Assembly (NCBI GenBank): GCA_026874595.1
Contig: CM049317.1
Location: forward strand, 54,147,618-54,211,617
Direction: 5' to 3'
Length of the DNA: 64,000 bases
Source of the DNA: Sipunculus nudus
Lineage: Eukaryota > Annelida > Sipuncula > Golfingiida > Sipunculidae
Of this stretch, positions 49,351 through 61,888 are shown one piece after another. Within the stretch, counting starts at the first letter, position 1. Each line of letters starts with the position of its first letter. Made by a program: the position numbers and the translations under genes. The notes below the pieces were generated by a model. It was not told the origin of the DNA. It made no database searches and saw only the letters and a program-made list of their open reading frames with translations.

Positions 49351-50800
49351 TCCTTATAAGTCTGAACAGTTTTTTATAGCAGGTCCTATAAAATTCCTCG
49401 TAATTGTTTTTCATTCGTGATGTGAAACCATGTCACCAATGGTCACGAATGATCACGACCTTAGCACAGCTTCAACACGACTAGAGTACGGCTACAACAA
49501 GAACCACTAAAATAATTAAGAGCTACGATCATGTGATGTCAGAAGAGGCGAAATAACATGGACATCGACATTGTAGATACACTTTTTTCTGGTCTGAACG
49601 GGTCTCCAAATCACAGACATTCGAGCAGGAGAATTTCAAATCAAAGTCGACCTCAGTACAGTCATAGTCTTTCGGACACAGATTTCGAATCAAACAAATA
49701 TTATGTTACTTTTCCTTTAAAAAATGCGAACTTTGAATAAAAATTTTTGTCTCGAAGATTTATAATTCATTTTCCATTAAAATATATGTCCAAATCCCTG
49801 TCTATTTATAAAACAGTCCCCATGTGGTAAAGGTATCATTGAAGTTAATAAATTGACACTCTATGTTTTGTATATTATATGGGTACATTTATCGTTGTAA
49901 TATAACGTTAAAATAAAGTTTTATTTTTGACTTCTTTCAAAACAAATGAGGAAGAAATTACAGCTAGCTAACTGGATTTGTTTTAAATGAAGATGTGTTT
50001 TGTGGGGATTTGATCCAACTAAATTTGAACCAAAATGATTTAAAGAAGCTACTTAAACACAACCTTGTTTGTTTTGATATTATAATATCCATTTGTTACA
50101 AATATCACACTCATATTTATGTGTGATCGTGTGAGTTAGCCAAGAACACATTCTCAATTTTTGGGATTATCTCATAACTTTTCGTCCTCATTTTCTTTAA
50201 CAATGGACTTGAGATATACATCGTACACAAGTCGTGGAAAATCGTAAAAATATCGAATAAGTTTCTTAGACGTCGTAACGATGTCTTGAAAAAAGCCCTT
50301 TGTCATATCATGCTAGCTTCGTGTGTCTGCTGTACCGTGTCGCACTGTCACCGTACTCCCCTCGTACAGCATCGTCCTCGTAATAGATTTATTTTTCCTT
50401 CGACAGGCCATTTTAGGTTAGACCCTATTATGAGCAGGGACGGATCCAGGATTTAGGAAAGGCAGACAAACCTAAGACTAATGACAGAACCTGAAAAGGT
50501 CAGCTCATGAAAAGGGGGGCGGGTGGGGGTTAATATCGCAGTTATTGGTCTGAAACACTTAAAAAAGCTAGGTTGCGGCGGCTGAAAAGGGGGGGGGGGG
50601 GGTCCGGAGTTCAGTATGAGCCTCCTATTCATACAGAGACGATATTTAGGTAAAAATGCAATTAATATTGTAATTATGAATAACATGACAATGGAAGTAA
50701 AAGTACAGTTAAGAGATAGTGAAATACATGGAATGAGGATGACTGCAATTTATTCAAAGTAATAAGTTACAATCAAACTTTCTTAACTTCTCTTGGTATT
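49350..50800. other. Intergenic stretch with transposon fragments only
   Basis: CAGGGACGGATCCAGG at about 50439 and a G run with CCGGAGTTCAG at 50585-50615 resemble fragments near 40010-40130; no gene recognised. Confidence 0.4.
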
Positions 50801-50806
50801 AAATCT

Positions 50807-50851
<45 letters not shown>

Positions 50852-51271
50852 CAAGTTCTTTGCATCTATCGAATACATACTGCGATTGGTGTTTATAATC
50901 TGCAGTTCAAAATATACCTCCAGGAAAATATTTTTTCTCTCTCAGCTCACGTCTCCGTCTCTCTTTCTCTCTCTCTTTCATCAGTCTCTTTCTGCATGCA
51001 GTCGCTCTATCATTCTCTTTCGGTCTCTCTCACTGTCTGTCTGTTTGTCGTCGTTTGTCTGTCTGCTTGTCTCTGTTTCTTTAGCCCTTTTCTAGACTTT
51101 GTATCTCCTTCTACACACACACACATATATATGTGTGTGTGTGTGTTACGTTTTGCTGTATGTATCTATGTCCGCCTGTTTGTCTGCCTGTTACATACAC
51201 AATAAGCGTGTCTGATCTCGCACCCATAATCACCAGTAATAAAACCAGTACCAGAACCTTTGCAATTGCAA

Positions 51272-51277
51272 GTTTAT
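51272..51277 (-). promoter_or_regulatory. Polyadenylation signal of copy D
   Basis: AATAAA (minus strand) about 255 nt past the stop, in the conserved 3' block shared with A, C and E. Confidence 0.6.
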
Positions 51278-53563
51278 TCATACGTCATAATCTGTTAAGA
51301 TCTTGAAGAAACAAAACACGTTCAGTAACTTCCTACCCGAAGAAATATGTACCAAAAACCAAGGATATATAAAAGTAGTAATGTAAGAATAGAAAGCAGT
51401 AACGACAGTAAACTTTTTAACTTTCCAGTGGTAAAGGACGCCTGTACATATGCGTAAGTGCTAATGGTCAAAGATCGTATTAAGTGGGATGTGCCAAGCA
51501 TGTTTCTTTTTGCGTGTAAAGTATGCGGCCCTTATTCGTTCACCTTATTTCCCCATTCTAGCATATTGTACGTTCCTGCAAACAGCCCCTGAAAAATAGA
51601 TAAATTTAGGTTGTAAAATCATAGGATATTTACTGTGCGCCACTCAATATTTCTAACAAAAGAAATGATAATGATAAAAATTGATGAAAAAATAACATAC
51701 ATTGGCAGATATTTAGCATCGAAAGGTGCAGTGGGGCTTGTTTAAACATTTTAGAAGCAATAACAGCAATGTTTACCCTGATGCCTTTAAGGATTTTCGT
51801 ACTTATATGCTCTACCAGAAACACATTTAAAGATAAATTCCATAATGAGTATATACACAGCATCGAGAACAAACTGATAAAGTTGCATGACAAAGGAAGA
51901 TATTTTAGGCACAAGCAAACATTTTCATTGAATTACGAAGGAACTATGTTTTTAAGTTAAATGCATTTAGCAGCTTTTAAGAAAACATAAAGTGGAACGA
52001 GGGTTTATTTTCAATCATTTGTTTATTCTGAATGTAGTGTTGAAAGTCAATAACAAACATTACCCTAACTACAGATTTCAATTTTGTCAAATAGAAATGC
52101 AGTTCAAACTACAAATATTCCGCCACAAAGTACCCGAAAACTTTCTGTATGTACTGCAAAGAGATGTGCTAGGGTTAATTAATTCCATAGTTTTTAAAAG
52201 GTGAGCTCTTACGACCGGGTCAAAAGTGAACCCTAATACCAGTGAATGACTCGCCCTTGACAATGGAAGAGATTCATTCAAAGTAAAATCATGATGATCC
52301 AGATTACCATCAGGTTCTATTAAATTATTTCTTGGATTTTTGATAAACTCTGTAACACTTTTTTTAATCCAGTCTGAATTGCTTAGTTAAGTTTCTAATA
52401 GTCAAAACAACCAAATACCCACAACAAGGAATGAAGTCAAAATATTCAACACCTGGCGGAGGCATAGTAAAATAATATTTTCTCACCTTCCAGTCATTCA
52501 TACAGCCATAACGACATTGCCCAGGTGACCGTTCATGCTCGCAGCAATAGCAGGTGAAGTAGTCTCTCCCCATTAGGTGTATCCACCGACAGGTTCCTTT
52601 GTAACCTGGTTTACTACACAGCACCATGTAGTTACAATGATACTTGGTTTTGGCGTAGCGTCGCACTGGATCCTTTTGGCCGGGACAGGGGTTCACGTTA
52701 ATGAAGTCACGCTTCTTTTTTATTTGATTTGGGTTCACCTTTCCTGGAAAAAATGTAAGAGATTGTATCCTGACTTTCTATAGGAAATTATTTTTCACAA
52801 ATGAAATTTGACATTAAATCTCCCAAGTTAGAAACACAAACACCGTTTGATGGCACAGTAGGTGCATTCCCTATATTCATATCCTAAATATTACCAATAT
52901 GAGATTATATTTGCAAGAATACAAATGAAACTATTGAGAAACCGTTACCTGGATGACTGGATAAATTTGGGTGGTGTAATTATCTCGAAATCGCTTGTTG
53001 TTCTCATGAAAAGTGATTTGGGCAAAATGTTCTTTAATTTCCTTCTCGTAAAAAGCGAGATTAGAATAATGGGTTGTCACAAAACAAGGCCCATGATGCC
53101 GATCTTTATTATGTAAAGATGTTATCATTTGTCACAGGTTCTATTTTTGTTAATTTACAGATGAAATGTTCACCATAATCGGAAAAAATGAACTGGTAAA
53201 ATATAATGGGGCCGTCGCTATGTAGATTATAATAATAAATTTAGACAGTACTTCTGTGAATATTATAATGCTCAATCTAAAATTATTGTTGGTCCTAATT
53301 GAAAGTTATTTTAAAAAAGTATACCACGAGAAATTCGTTACACTGATCAATAAAAATATGCACACCTTTCAGAATCTCGGCGTCCTTCGGTAATGGTTCC
53401 TCCCGATAGAGAGCATATTTGCCGACGGCTTTGCGCATAAGTTTGCTGATGGTGTTGAAGTTGCTGATTTTTTCAGTAATCACCATGTCTTCCACTTTTT
53501 TCCGCCCCAATTTTGCCTCCATCTTCGGGGAATGTGTCGACTCTGTGAAGTGTACAAAACAGG

Positions 53564-53569
<6 letters not shown>

Positions 53570-53620
<51 letters not shown>
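53570..53620. repeat. (AT)n microsatellite near copy D exon 4 acceptor
   Basis: About 30 nt upstream of the acceptor on the minus strand. Confidence 0.9.
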
Positions 53621-53621
<1 letters not shown>

Positions 53622-53808
53622 GACTGATGACATTTTGTTTGGCATAAGGGATACCGCTATCCATAAACATAAATGATGCACTAGCTTTGCTTCCTTTGAA
53701 CGGGGTCAAAAGTGGTCTTATTTCGTAGGTGGTTTTATTATACAGGTAGTTATAAAAATGTTAATGCGTTCGAGTCAACAAAAGAAGGGTTTAATAGACA
53801 GGTTAAAC

Positions 53809-53867
<59 letters not shown>

Positions 53868-54935
53868 TATATGTATATATACATATGTTTAAGATACCTA
53901 TTTCCTTTGTGACTTGTAGCCAAAAAAAATCATGAATTAAACAAAACATTATCAGCCGTAGCTTGGTTCATACGGTGCATTAAACGCAAGTTCAACGTAA
54001 ATGGCTTTGAGAGCCATCAGACATCACGGGTAAATATATATCACACAAACCGGGAACGCCTGCATATCGATTTCCTCTTCTGCAGGGTCCGGCAACGATT
54101 TTGTGTCGAAGTTGCTCAAGTAACATTGCTTGATTGACGGCAAACACCGAAGAACACGACCCTGCAAGATTGACATCGCACCTTGAAATAATTTCAGAAG
54201 AAAAGATCGTATACAATACCGGCATTCACTACGATAGCAAACACCACGCATAAATGCATAAAACCTTTATAATATCAGGCTCTTTAGCTGGAAGACAAAA
54301 ATATAACAAGCATACTATAATTCTTTCTGAAATGTTCATTCTTTAAAGGTAAACTTTGAAATAAAACATACTTCTCAGCTTTCTGATAGATGACAAAAAT
54401 GACCGATATTTAGTTTTTAGACAAAAATCCCATGTGACTCTCTCCTCACCGTATTGTACTCGTATATATACCGGCTCTCAGGTATGTTCCTGTGGCCTGG
54501 AACGTGGATGTACACCACTCGGTTCTTCACGTCTATGTCCGTCGTCTGTTTGAACAGCAATCCCTTCTCATACACAGTCAGCGAGTGGTGCTGGTTTAAT
54601 ACAAAATATACATCAACGAGGGAAAAATGAGATATGTGTGCTTTCAAAAATTGTTATGCGGCATTTGCTTAAATGGCGGTGTTTTTAGTTATCGTGAAAT
54701 GAACAACTCGTGTTTTGATAAAACGTTATACTTTCAAATAGTCAGAAAGTAAGCAGACTTTTTTTATTTATGTCTTATTTACATTTATTAACATGATGCC
54801 CACCAATATGATAATTTCTTATAAGTGTATTAATAACGATAACTTATAAAATATATTTGTGCCAATTTCTAACTTAATGCAATAATAAAATAACAAACAA
54901 TAAACGAGAAATATGAGGAGAATATATAAATAGTT

Positions 54936-54940
<5 letters not shown>

Positions 54941-55033
<93 letters not shown>
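54941..55033. repeat. (AT)n(AG)n compound microsatellite in intron 1 of copy D
   Basis: Pure AT then AG run. Confidence 0.95.
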
Positions 55034-55034
<1 letters not shown>

Positions 55035-55094
55035 TGGAACATGAACACACGGTTACGTCGGACTCATAACCCCTTCATGTTACCTTCGTCTGCC

Positions 55095-55236
55095 TGTTGA
55101 GCCAAAGTGGTTACAGCTCAGTGGTTGAAGCAGACGACCGGATTGGAAGGTCATGGGTTCGATTCCCATCGGCCGTGAAATTTTCTGTGTAATCATGTTC
55201 CAAATCTTAATACAATGACCAGCAGGGCTATTCTTA

Positions 55237-55240
<4 letters not shown>
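55095..55240 (+). mobile_element. tRNA-derived SINE, family 2
   Basis: tRNA-like head (AAAGTGGTTACAGCTCAGTGG ... GGGTTCGATTCCC) followed by a tail (TTCTGTG...CAGGGCTATTCTTACATC) that recurs at 29355-29435. Followed by (CT)n(AT)n. Confidence 0.5.

Positions 55241-55305
<65 letters not shown>
55240..55305. repeat. (CT)n(AT)n compound microsatellite in intron 1 of copy D
   Basis: Follows the SINE family 2 tail. Confidence 0.95.
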
Positions 55306-55317
<12 letters not shown>

Positions 55318-55666
55318 TATATATACGTATATATACTAATATTAAGACACTTCCGTTATTAGGATTCAGCTATGACAAATACTTGCTTTATATTGCAGCT
55401 ATCAGGAAATATAAGTATTAACTAGTGCAGTTACCTTCAATGCTGCTCCACGAGCCTTGGACACCAGCATAGCAGCCATGACTAGTAAAACAAGGCGGGC
55501 TATTCTTTCGAAGGCAGTGGATCCTTAATGACCCGAGAGCATCGACATATCATTTGTGTAAGTAAAATACCTATGTTAATTCCTTTAATAATTTTTACCA
55601 GCTAAGGTACTGTTATTCGTCTTGAATGAATCCAGCATAAAACAATGTTTATTCTTTTGAATACAG

Positions 55667-55669
<3 letters not shown>

Positions 55670-55731
<62 letters not shown>
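55670..55731. repeat. (AT)n microsatellite upstream of copy D
   Basis: Pure AT run. Confidence 0.95.
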
Positions 55732-55733
<2 letters not shown>

Positions 55734-55883
55734 TTAAATCAATAAACGCTTCATATAGAATATGGATTGACATGTATAATGCCACCTACCTTGGACTCAA
55801 ACGGCTTGTCTCGCCTTACCAAAAACATGTAAAATTCTTCAAATTGCTCTCCTTAATATATCACCCAGCATGTGGTGTAGTGG

Positions 55884-56060
55884 ACGGGAACAGCAGGGCA
55901 TGTGGTAGTTTTGGTTTAGTGATAAAATTTTGTTTTTCTATCTATGACAACGATGAATTGTTCTTTCAGGGTATACTCACTGGATACACATCTTCAGATA
56001 GGAATCTAAAATGGAATTCAATTAAGTTCATGTCACATCCCCTATCCACAGATTTATACC
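55884..56060 (-). promoter_or_regulatory. Conserved upstream block of copy D
   Basis: Same block as in A, B and C, about 380 bp upstream of the dead start codon, more diverged. Confidence 0.35.
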
Positions 56061-56945
56061 GCACTCTAACCATGTTTGTATTGTTCGGTTTCTGTATTTG
56101 GTTTGAGGGCTCACCGTGTACCTATTTCGCCACATAAACCATGCACATTGTATCAGAAACACTAAGATTGATATACACAGTACCTACGAACTCTGTATTA
56201 TGTATTACCTTGTAAATCTTGCGCTACAGGCTCTTCATAAATAGTTTACTTTTTTGTCTGACAAAATTGAGTATTAAATAATGAAAGTTCTTGCTAGACA
56301 GATCAGTTATAACCAAAGCGAGTGTATTCGTTTATTGATGCTCGTCCTTAATAAGCGAGTGGTCCCATTAGACCGGTGGTCTTTCAGGCAGGGTCTATCG
56401 CATATGAAATATTTTTTTTTTATCACCAGATGTTTAATACTGATAATTAAGTAAGAGGTGTATTAGTTGGGATTTTATACATGCGACACCCTCCCTGGTT
56501 GGCCTGATTACACCAGGTCTGGCACAGGGCTAATATTCAGACTAAAGAAAGCAGTCCTCAAACCAACGAAGCGGATGACCCATGTTTAAAATCTAAAGCT
56601 GGATGCACAATACGATTCAACGCTCTCAGCGGTCTGATTACTTCATGTATTCTTTGCTCTGCGCCAACCCTGGTGTGGGAACCTATAGTTCATTGCTATA
56701 CGAAGCAGCGGTTATATGAAAGTTGATCTGGAGCGACTGTAGTGTGACTATAGCCTGAGAAGCGCACATGTTCTCCAAATGTAACATACTCTCAGAGCTA
56801 CATCTATTCGCGTCTATGTTTTTTTGCGTTTTTGTTAGACGGGGAAGTATGTTAATTTTTATTTATACTTCACTATTAAAGCCAGCTATTCAACCGCCTA
56901 TAACAAACAAGCTACAATAGCAAACTATTTTGTATGTCAAATGTA

Positions 56946-57060
56946 CAGTGAAACCTGTCTAAAGCGGACAGTCAAGGGACTTAATCATTCTGTCCTTAAT
57001 AGTGAGGTGTCCTTATTAGACAGGCTGACCTTGGTTGATAACTGAGGGATTATAAATAAA
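56946..57060 (+). mobile_element. Tigger/pogo-like terminus fragment
   Basis: CAGTGAAACCTGTCTAAAGC after TA, followed by GTCCTTATTAGACAGG motifs typical of such ends. Confidence 0.45.
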
Positions 57061-57989
57061 AACAACGAACAGCTGCAAGAAGATGTTTATTATATTATAT
57101 CAGATTTCATGTATATGTACAACATATTCATGCACACATGCATTCAATAGTTATATACAAACTGTGATTAAATTTAACTCATCTCAAGTAGTCAACGATA
57201 TGAGGAGAAACGTCTATGAAGACATCTGTAAAAAACAATATACATAAATTAAATGTAAACATGGTCAATGTGCCAATGTTAATAACCAGAAAACCCATCT
57301 AACTAAGGTAGTTGGTATTGCATGTGTAGACGTTGAACGGCCAGTGGTAGCAAAACACCCTTTGTAAAGCCCAAGATTTTTTCATTTGCCACCAGATGTC
57401 CGTCATAAAATGTGTTTTCATTAATGTATATTGAGAGGGCTGGAATAAATTACAAATACATGTACCAGGATATAAATGAAACCAACAGTATGTGTGCGGG
57501 GGAGATACCTTTTCTGGATTATTTTTATTAATATTGTTAAAGGGAGTATCTTTAAATAAAAGACGTCTGATATAGGATTAAATAAATGGTTCTATTTATC
57601 TTGAAATATGGTTATTTTTAACAATTACAATTCTCACTGTTACGTCCGTTTTCCATTGCATACTTTTGGGATACTTCTATTCTAATCTCGATTTAGAATA
57701 CGTCGTTGTCTTTCAGTTGTTTATTTTTTCTTTATTTTTCAATTCAGATATATTTCGCGGATCCTTTTTTCTTTTGGTTTTATGTGAATTAACCTGAGCG
57801 ACCAAATTAATAAATAAATATCCCTTGAGCATCACCCAAAGCTGACTTGTGCTGCGACCGCCGATCGATCTACTTAATCGTGTTAGCTTTCGTGCCGGCA
57901 AATCATGAGAACAATTATACGCTAGCTCACAATATACAATCTAATTGAAATAATCGTATACATCCCTATTCAGCTTTACACTGCTCGTG

Positions 57990-58200
57990 CACCCAGTTGT
58001 CACGCCACTTAGTTCCGTCATTCTTTGAACTTCCACCAAAGATCATTTCTACTCAAAATGAACCTCTTTCAGCTAGGCACTGTGGGACGGCCTGGACTAC
58101 ATGTCTCACCTGCCAAACTTCAGGATCAAAATGTGTTATATTTCAAGGAATTTGTACATTACACATGCGCATGCTTACACATTATTTATTACTCCGTAAA
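57990..58200 (+). repeat. Dispersed repeat of unknown family
   Basis: CATTTCTACTCAAAATGAAC and GCACTGTGGGACGGCCTGG match the minus-strand copies at 23500 and 31950; independent insertion. Confidence 0.55.
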
Positions 58201-59694
58201 GCCCCTAGAACAAAAACACCCATGTTTATGAAATTTACGTAACACTTTTCATACATTTATACTTACGCCGCCAATGTATCAAGGAGACCCTGCGAATTGT
58301 GGGCTGTAGGTCTGAAGTGTCAAGGCCTGGAATGTTCCTAAAATTGAACAATGAGAGCGTATTAGGACTTTCAGACTTTTTAAGACCGCTTAATACTCTT
58401 ATTCATTGGAACATTTTTGTTCCTGACGGCGGCTTACACCATCATCACAGAAAAAACCTTATGATTCTTCGAAAGTATATAATTCACTTTGATATGTGTA
58501 AACTATATATACACAAGGTTAAGTAGAACTATTTTATAATTTCATAACTTACCCTCATTATCGCGATTTTACATGCGCATCTAAACTTGCGTAGGTCCCT
58601 ATAATTTTGTAAGATTCTGATATTACATAATTGTACCCCAAGTAAAAGCAGCCCCTATACTGTTACTCTGTTGACCCTGTGTCCAGTTTCCCTGTTGCTG
58701 TCATGGCCACTGGCAGTTCCAGTGATTTACAATATTCACTACAGGTGGCATCTGTGTGCTCAATTATAGGAGGATTCTCATCTGGTCCTTGTCCTTCAGT
58801 GATAGTGGGGCCCCCTGGAGAAGGAGAGTAAACTATTTGTAGCCAACAGAGGAAGTCAATACATAAATTATAAAAAGATCACTGAACATTTATAAACGTG
58901 ATAAAAAAATAACCAATAATTATCTAATCAATTCCTCGCCCTGTTGCAGGTCTTATACGCATCCAGCGATATTAACCTAACAACATTTCAATTTCCTTAT
59001 TCACAATATACTGGAAGTTAAGTGTCTCCATTGTACAGATAATATCTAGAGAGGTCCTCATTAGATATTACGGGTTATGGGTTTTAGTGCCGTTGAAAGA
59101 AGTCATTGGATTTTAGGACCGATATGTCTTTGGGTATTTGAGAATAAACAAATAAATGCACATTGTGTTCGGTCCAGATTCAGGCCCACATTTTCCATCG
59201 ATCTGTCCAAAAATTGTACCCTTTGTTCCCTTGACCATGGTCCATTCTTCCACCGACTTAATGGAGAAGTAGGCCTTATCAGGAGGTATGCCGGATATGG
59301 GGTGTTATCACAAACAACATCAAAATGAACCCTTAGAAAAACGCACACGAACCAAATCGATTACATAAGCCGAACCTTTCATTTGCGTGTGTGTGTGGGG
59401 GGGGGGGGGGGGTTATTTACATCACCGAGTCTATATTTTGCGAAAAGACATATAAAATTTTGTTTCAAAAGCATTAAAATATAATAGCATGTTTATTGTA
59501 AAATAAAGAAAAAAAATGTAATTTATGTTTTTAAGTCTTAAACCCATTTTATAACGATATGTCCACGGTTTTTTGAAACCGCAAAGGATTTTTTATTTAT
59601 TTATTATAAAATATCCAGGGTAGACAGGACTATGATTCAGGAAACGATTGTTCCAACTTAGGAGGACTAATGACAAAACCTGAAAAGGGGTCTA

Positions 59695-59697
<3 letters not shown>

Positions 59698-59748
<51 letters not shown>

Positions 59749-59832
59749 CCTATCTCTACCTGTATCTGTCTATCACATTATGTCTGTATGCCTCTTAAAC
59801 ACTCCTTTTACTCTATACATCTTTCTTGCTAT

Positions 59833-59888
<56 letters not shown>

Positions 59889-59972
59889 CCTATCTCTACC
59901 TGTATCTGTCTATCACATTATGTCTGTATGCCTCTTAAACACTCCTTTTACTCTATACATCTTTCTTGCTAT

Positions 59973-60036
<64 letters not shown>

Positions 60037-60120
60037 CCTATCTCTACCTGTATCTGTCTATCACATTATGTCTGTATGCCTCTTAAACACTCCTTTTACT
60101 CTATACATCTTTCTTTCTAT

Positions 60121-60178
<58 letters not shown>
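59698..60178. repeat. Compound repeat: (CT)n plus a 90-bp unit, three times
   Basis: Four (CT)n tracts separated by three near-identical 90-bp segments (TTGCCTATCTCTACCTGTAT ... CTATAACT). Confidence 0.9.
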
Positions 60179-60181
<3 letters not shown>

Positions 60182-60375
60182 ACAACGGCATCCCCTAGCA
60201 CTGGCAAAAAATGAGAAAGAACCCAGCACATATGATGTAACAATCGGGAGTTACGACGGGGCCGAAGTATGAACGTCCGTTTGTGCAGAGACGACGGACC
60301 TGCGGCCCTGAGATCAGTATCAGGCCCCGTAGCGGACAGGATAAGAAAAAAAACTCAGTGAAATTTTTAACATCA

Positions 60376-61080
60376 TGAACCTGAAAAAACAAAGTGGAAA
60401 CAAACCTAACATCAGTTAAATACCTAGACCTAGATGTTTCACTGAACCACCAATCTAGAAATTTCATCCTGTACAGGAAGCCAAATGATCTACCAATGTT
60501 TATAACACCAAATCAGACCCCCCCCCCCCCGGCTATTATTCGAAAAATCCCTGCGGCCGCCAACAAACGCCTATCAGAACTTTTCCCAAGATGAAAACAC
60601 CTTGAGGAAAGCATCTAAAGAATACGAAAGAGAACTCAACAATAGCGGATACAGGCAAAAAAACTCAGTTACACCTCCCCACAGGAAGCTTCCGGAAAAC
60701 ACAACAAAAACCGAGCAAGAAATAGCATTTTGTTTAACCCACCTTACAGTGTTATCGTGAAGACAAACGTCGGCAAAATCCTCTTGAAATCTGGAGCCAA
60801 ATACTTTACAAAACAAATCACGCATTCCATACAATATTCAACAGAAACAATATGAAAATCAGCTATAGTTGCATGAAGAACGTAAAGTCAATAATACAAA
60901 GCCACAATACAAGAATACTACCCGAAAAGCATCATAAAGAATCCACGCAACAAAAGAAGGAATGCAACTGTCGTGACAAATCTGACTGCCGCCTCAATGG
61001 GAAGTGCCTAACAACGTCCATTGTCTACCAAGCCGAATACACAGCAACGGTACAGTTAACATGTACATTTGCATAACTGG
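60376..61080 (+). pseudogene. Penelope-like retroelement relic (reverse transcriptase C-terminal part)
   Basis: Frame-broken pieces in the expected order: YLDLDVSLN and YRKPNDLPMFI, AIIRKIPAAANKRLSELF, then a frameshift to DENTLRKASKEYERELNNSG, then VKTNVGKILLKSGAKYF, and from 60852 MKISYSCMKNVKSIIQSHN with CNCRDKSDCRLNGKCLT. I recognise this order from Penelope-like elements, just before the GIY-YIG domain. Several frameshifts and stops; not functional. Confidence 0.6.
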
Positions 61081-61419
61081 AGGCCCCTTAAACAAAGGTG
61101 TTACAAGGACAGGACCCATACAAGTAAAACTGAGCCCTGAAAGACAAGCAACAAAGTTTCACTATCACCTGGTCAATAATCCAGCAGTCAAACACATTCA
61201 TGACCTCTTCACAACAATGCAAAAGTGTTTTGCATGGAAATCATCAATCATTAACTCAAAAGAACTTATTGAACAAACGTTCGGTAATTGTTTGTCGCCA
61301 TAGAATAATGGCACCCAACCGTGCGAAAAAAATGATAAAAACCAATATCACAATTAGTTGAACTTCAGTCACCTGATGAGGCATACCGGCGGTAATGATT
61401 CAGATTCATCACATACCTT

Positions 61420-61421
<2 letters not shown>

Positions 61422-61477
<56 letters not shown>
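61422..61477. repeat. (AT)n microsatellite
   Basis: Pure AT run between the Penelope-like relic and the copy E 3' end. Confidence 0.95.
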
Positions 61478-61478
<1 letters not shown>

Positions 61479-61622
61479 ACTTTATCTCTCTCACTTTGCC
61501 TGTTTCGCTGTATGTATGTATCTGTCTGTTTGCCTACCTCTAACATACACAATAACTGTGTGTAATCTTGCATCTATAATAACCAATGACAAAACCAGTA
61601 CCAGAAACATTGCAATGACAAG

Positions 61623-61628
61623 TTTATT
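61623..61628 (-). promoter_or_regulatory. Polyadenylation signal of copy E
   Basis: AATAAA (minus strand) in the conserved 3' block, about 260 nt past the stop. Confidence 0.55.
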
Positions 61629-61888
61629 CATACTTTATAATCTGCAAGCGTTAAAGCAACAAAACACCTTCAACTTGCTCCCGGAAGAAATATGTGCTAA
61701 TAATCAAAGATATATTAAATAGTAACATGAAAAAGCATAAACAAAAAGTTTTTTTTTTAATTTTCAAATGGCACATGTTAGCATATACATTTAAGTAAGT
61801 GCTAATCATCAAAGAAAGTTGATGTATTTAGCATATTCCTTTTGCGTGTGAAGCACACCCCGTCACTTACGTTTTCCCCTGTTTTCCC

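Larger units (their letters stand above)
51532..55503 (-). pseudogene. Copy D: BRICHOS-like gene with lost start codon
   Basis: Exons (minus strand): 55435-55503, 54450-54590, 54051-54161, 53366-53540 (or 53542), 52487-52743 and 51532-51588. The first-exon ATG of other copies is ATA here (tat at 55501-55503 on the plus strand); the next in-frame ATG is codon 9 and would lose most of the signal core, which is also spoiled by Lys and Arg (LVSKARG). Exon 2 and exon 3 are open; exon 3 uses a weak donor (GTTTGT). Exon 4 lacks one T relative to copies A and C, a frameshift unless the AG two bases further in is used. Exon 5 is intact with KKKR and nine cysteines; exon 6 ends GLFAGTYNMLEWGNKVNE. The well-kept cysteine exon beside a dead start suggests recent loss, or an unseen upstream start. 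Confidence 0.75.

Noticed and set aside
49558-49740. 60-codon plus-strand frame with mixed composition
   Set aside because: Too short, no recognised domain, lies beside transposon-like duplications.
55095-55180. Functional tRNA gene (also 22453, 29590, 26660)
   Set aside because: Promoter boxes fit, but acceptor stems do not pair well and SINE bodies follow; called SINE heads instead.
59746-60198. 150-codon frame rich in SLSLSL
   Set aside because: Translation of (CT)n tracts and their 90-bp spacer repeat.
61004-61303. 99-codon frame after the Penelope-like relic
   Set aside because: Overlaps the decayed element and has no recognisable domain; likely further repeat sequence.
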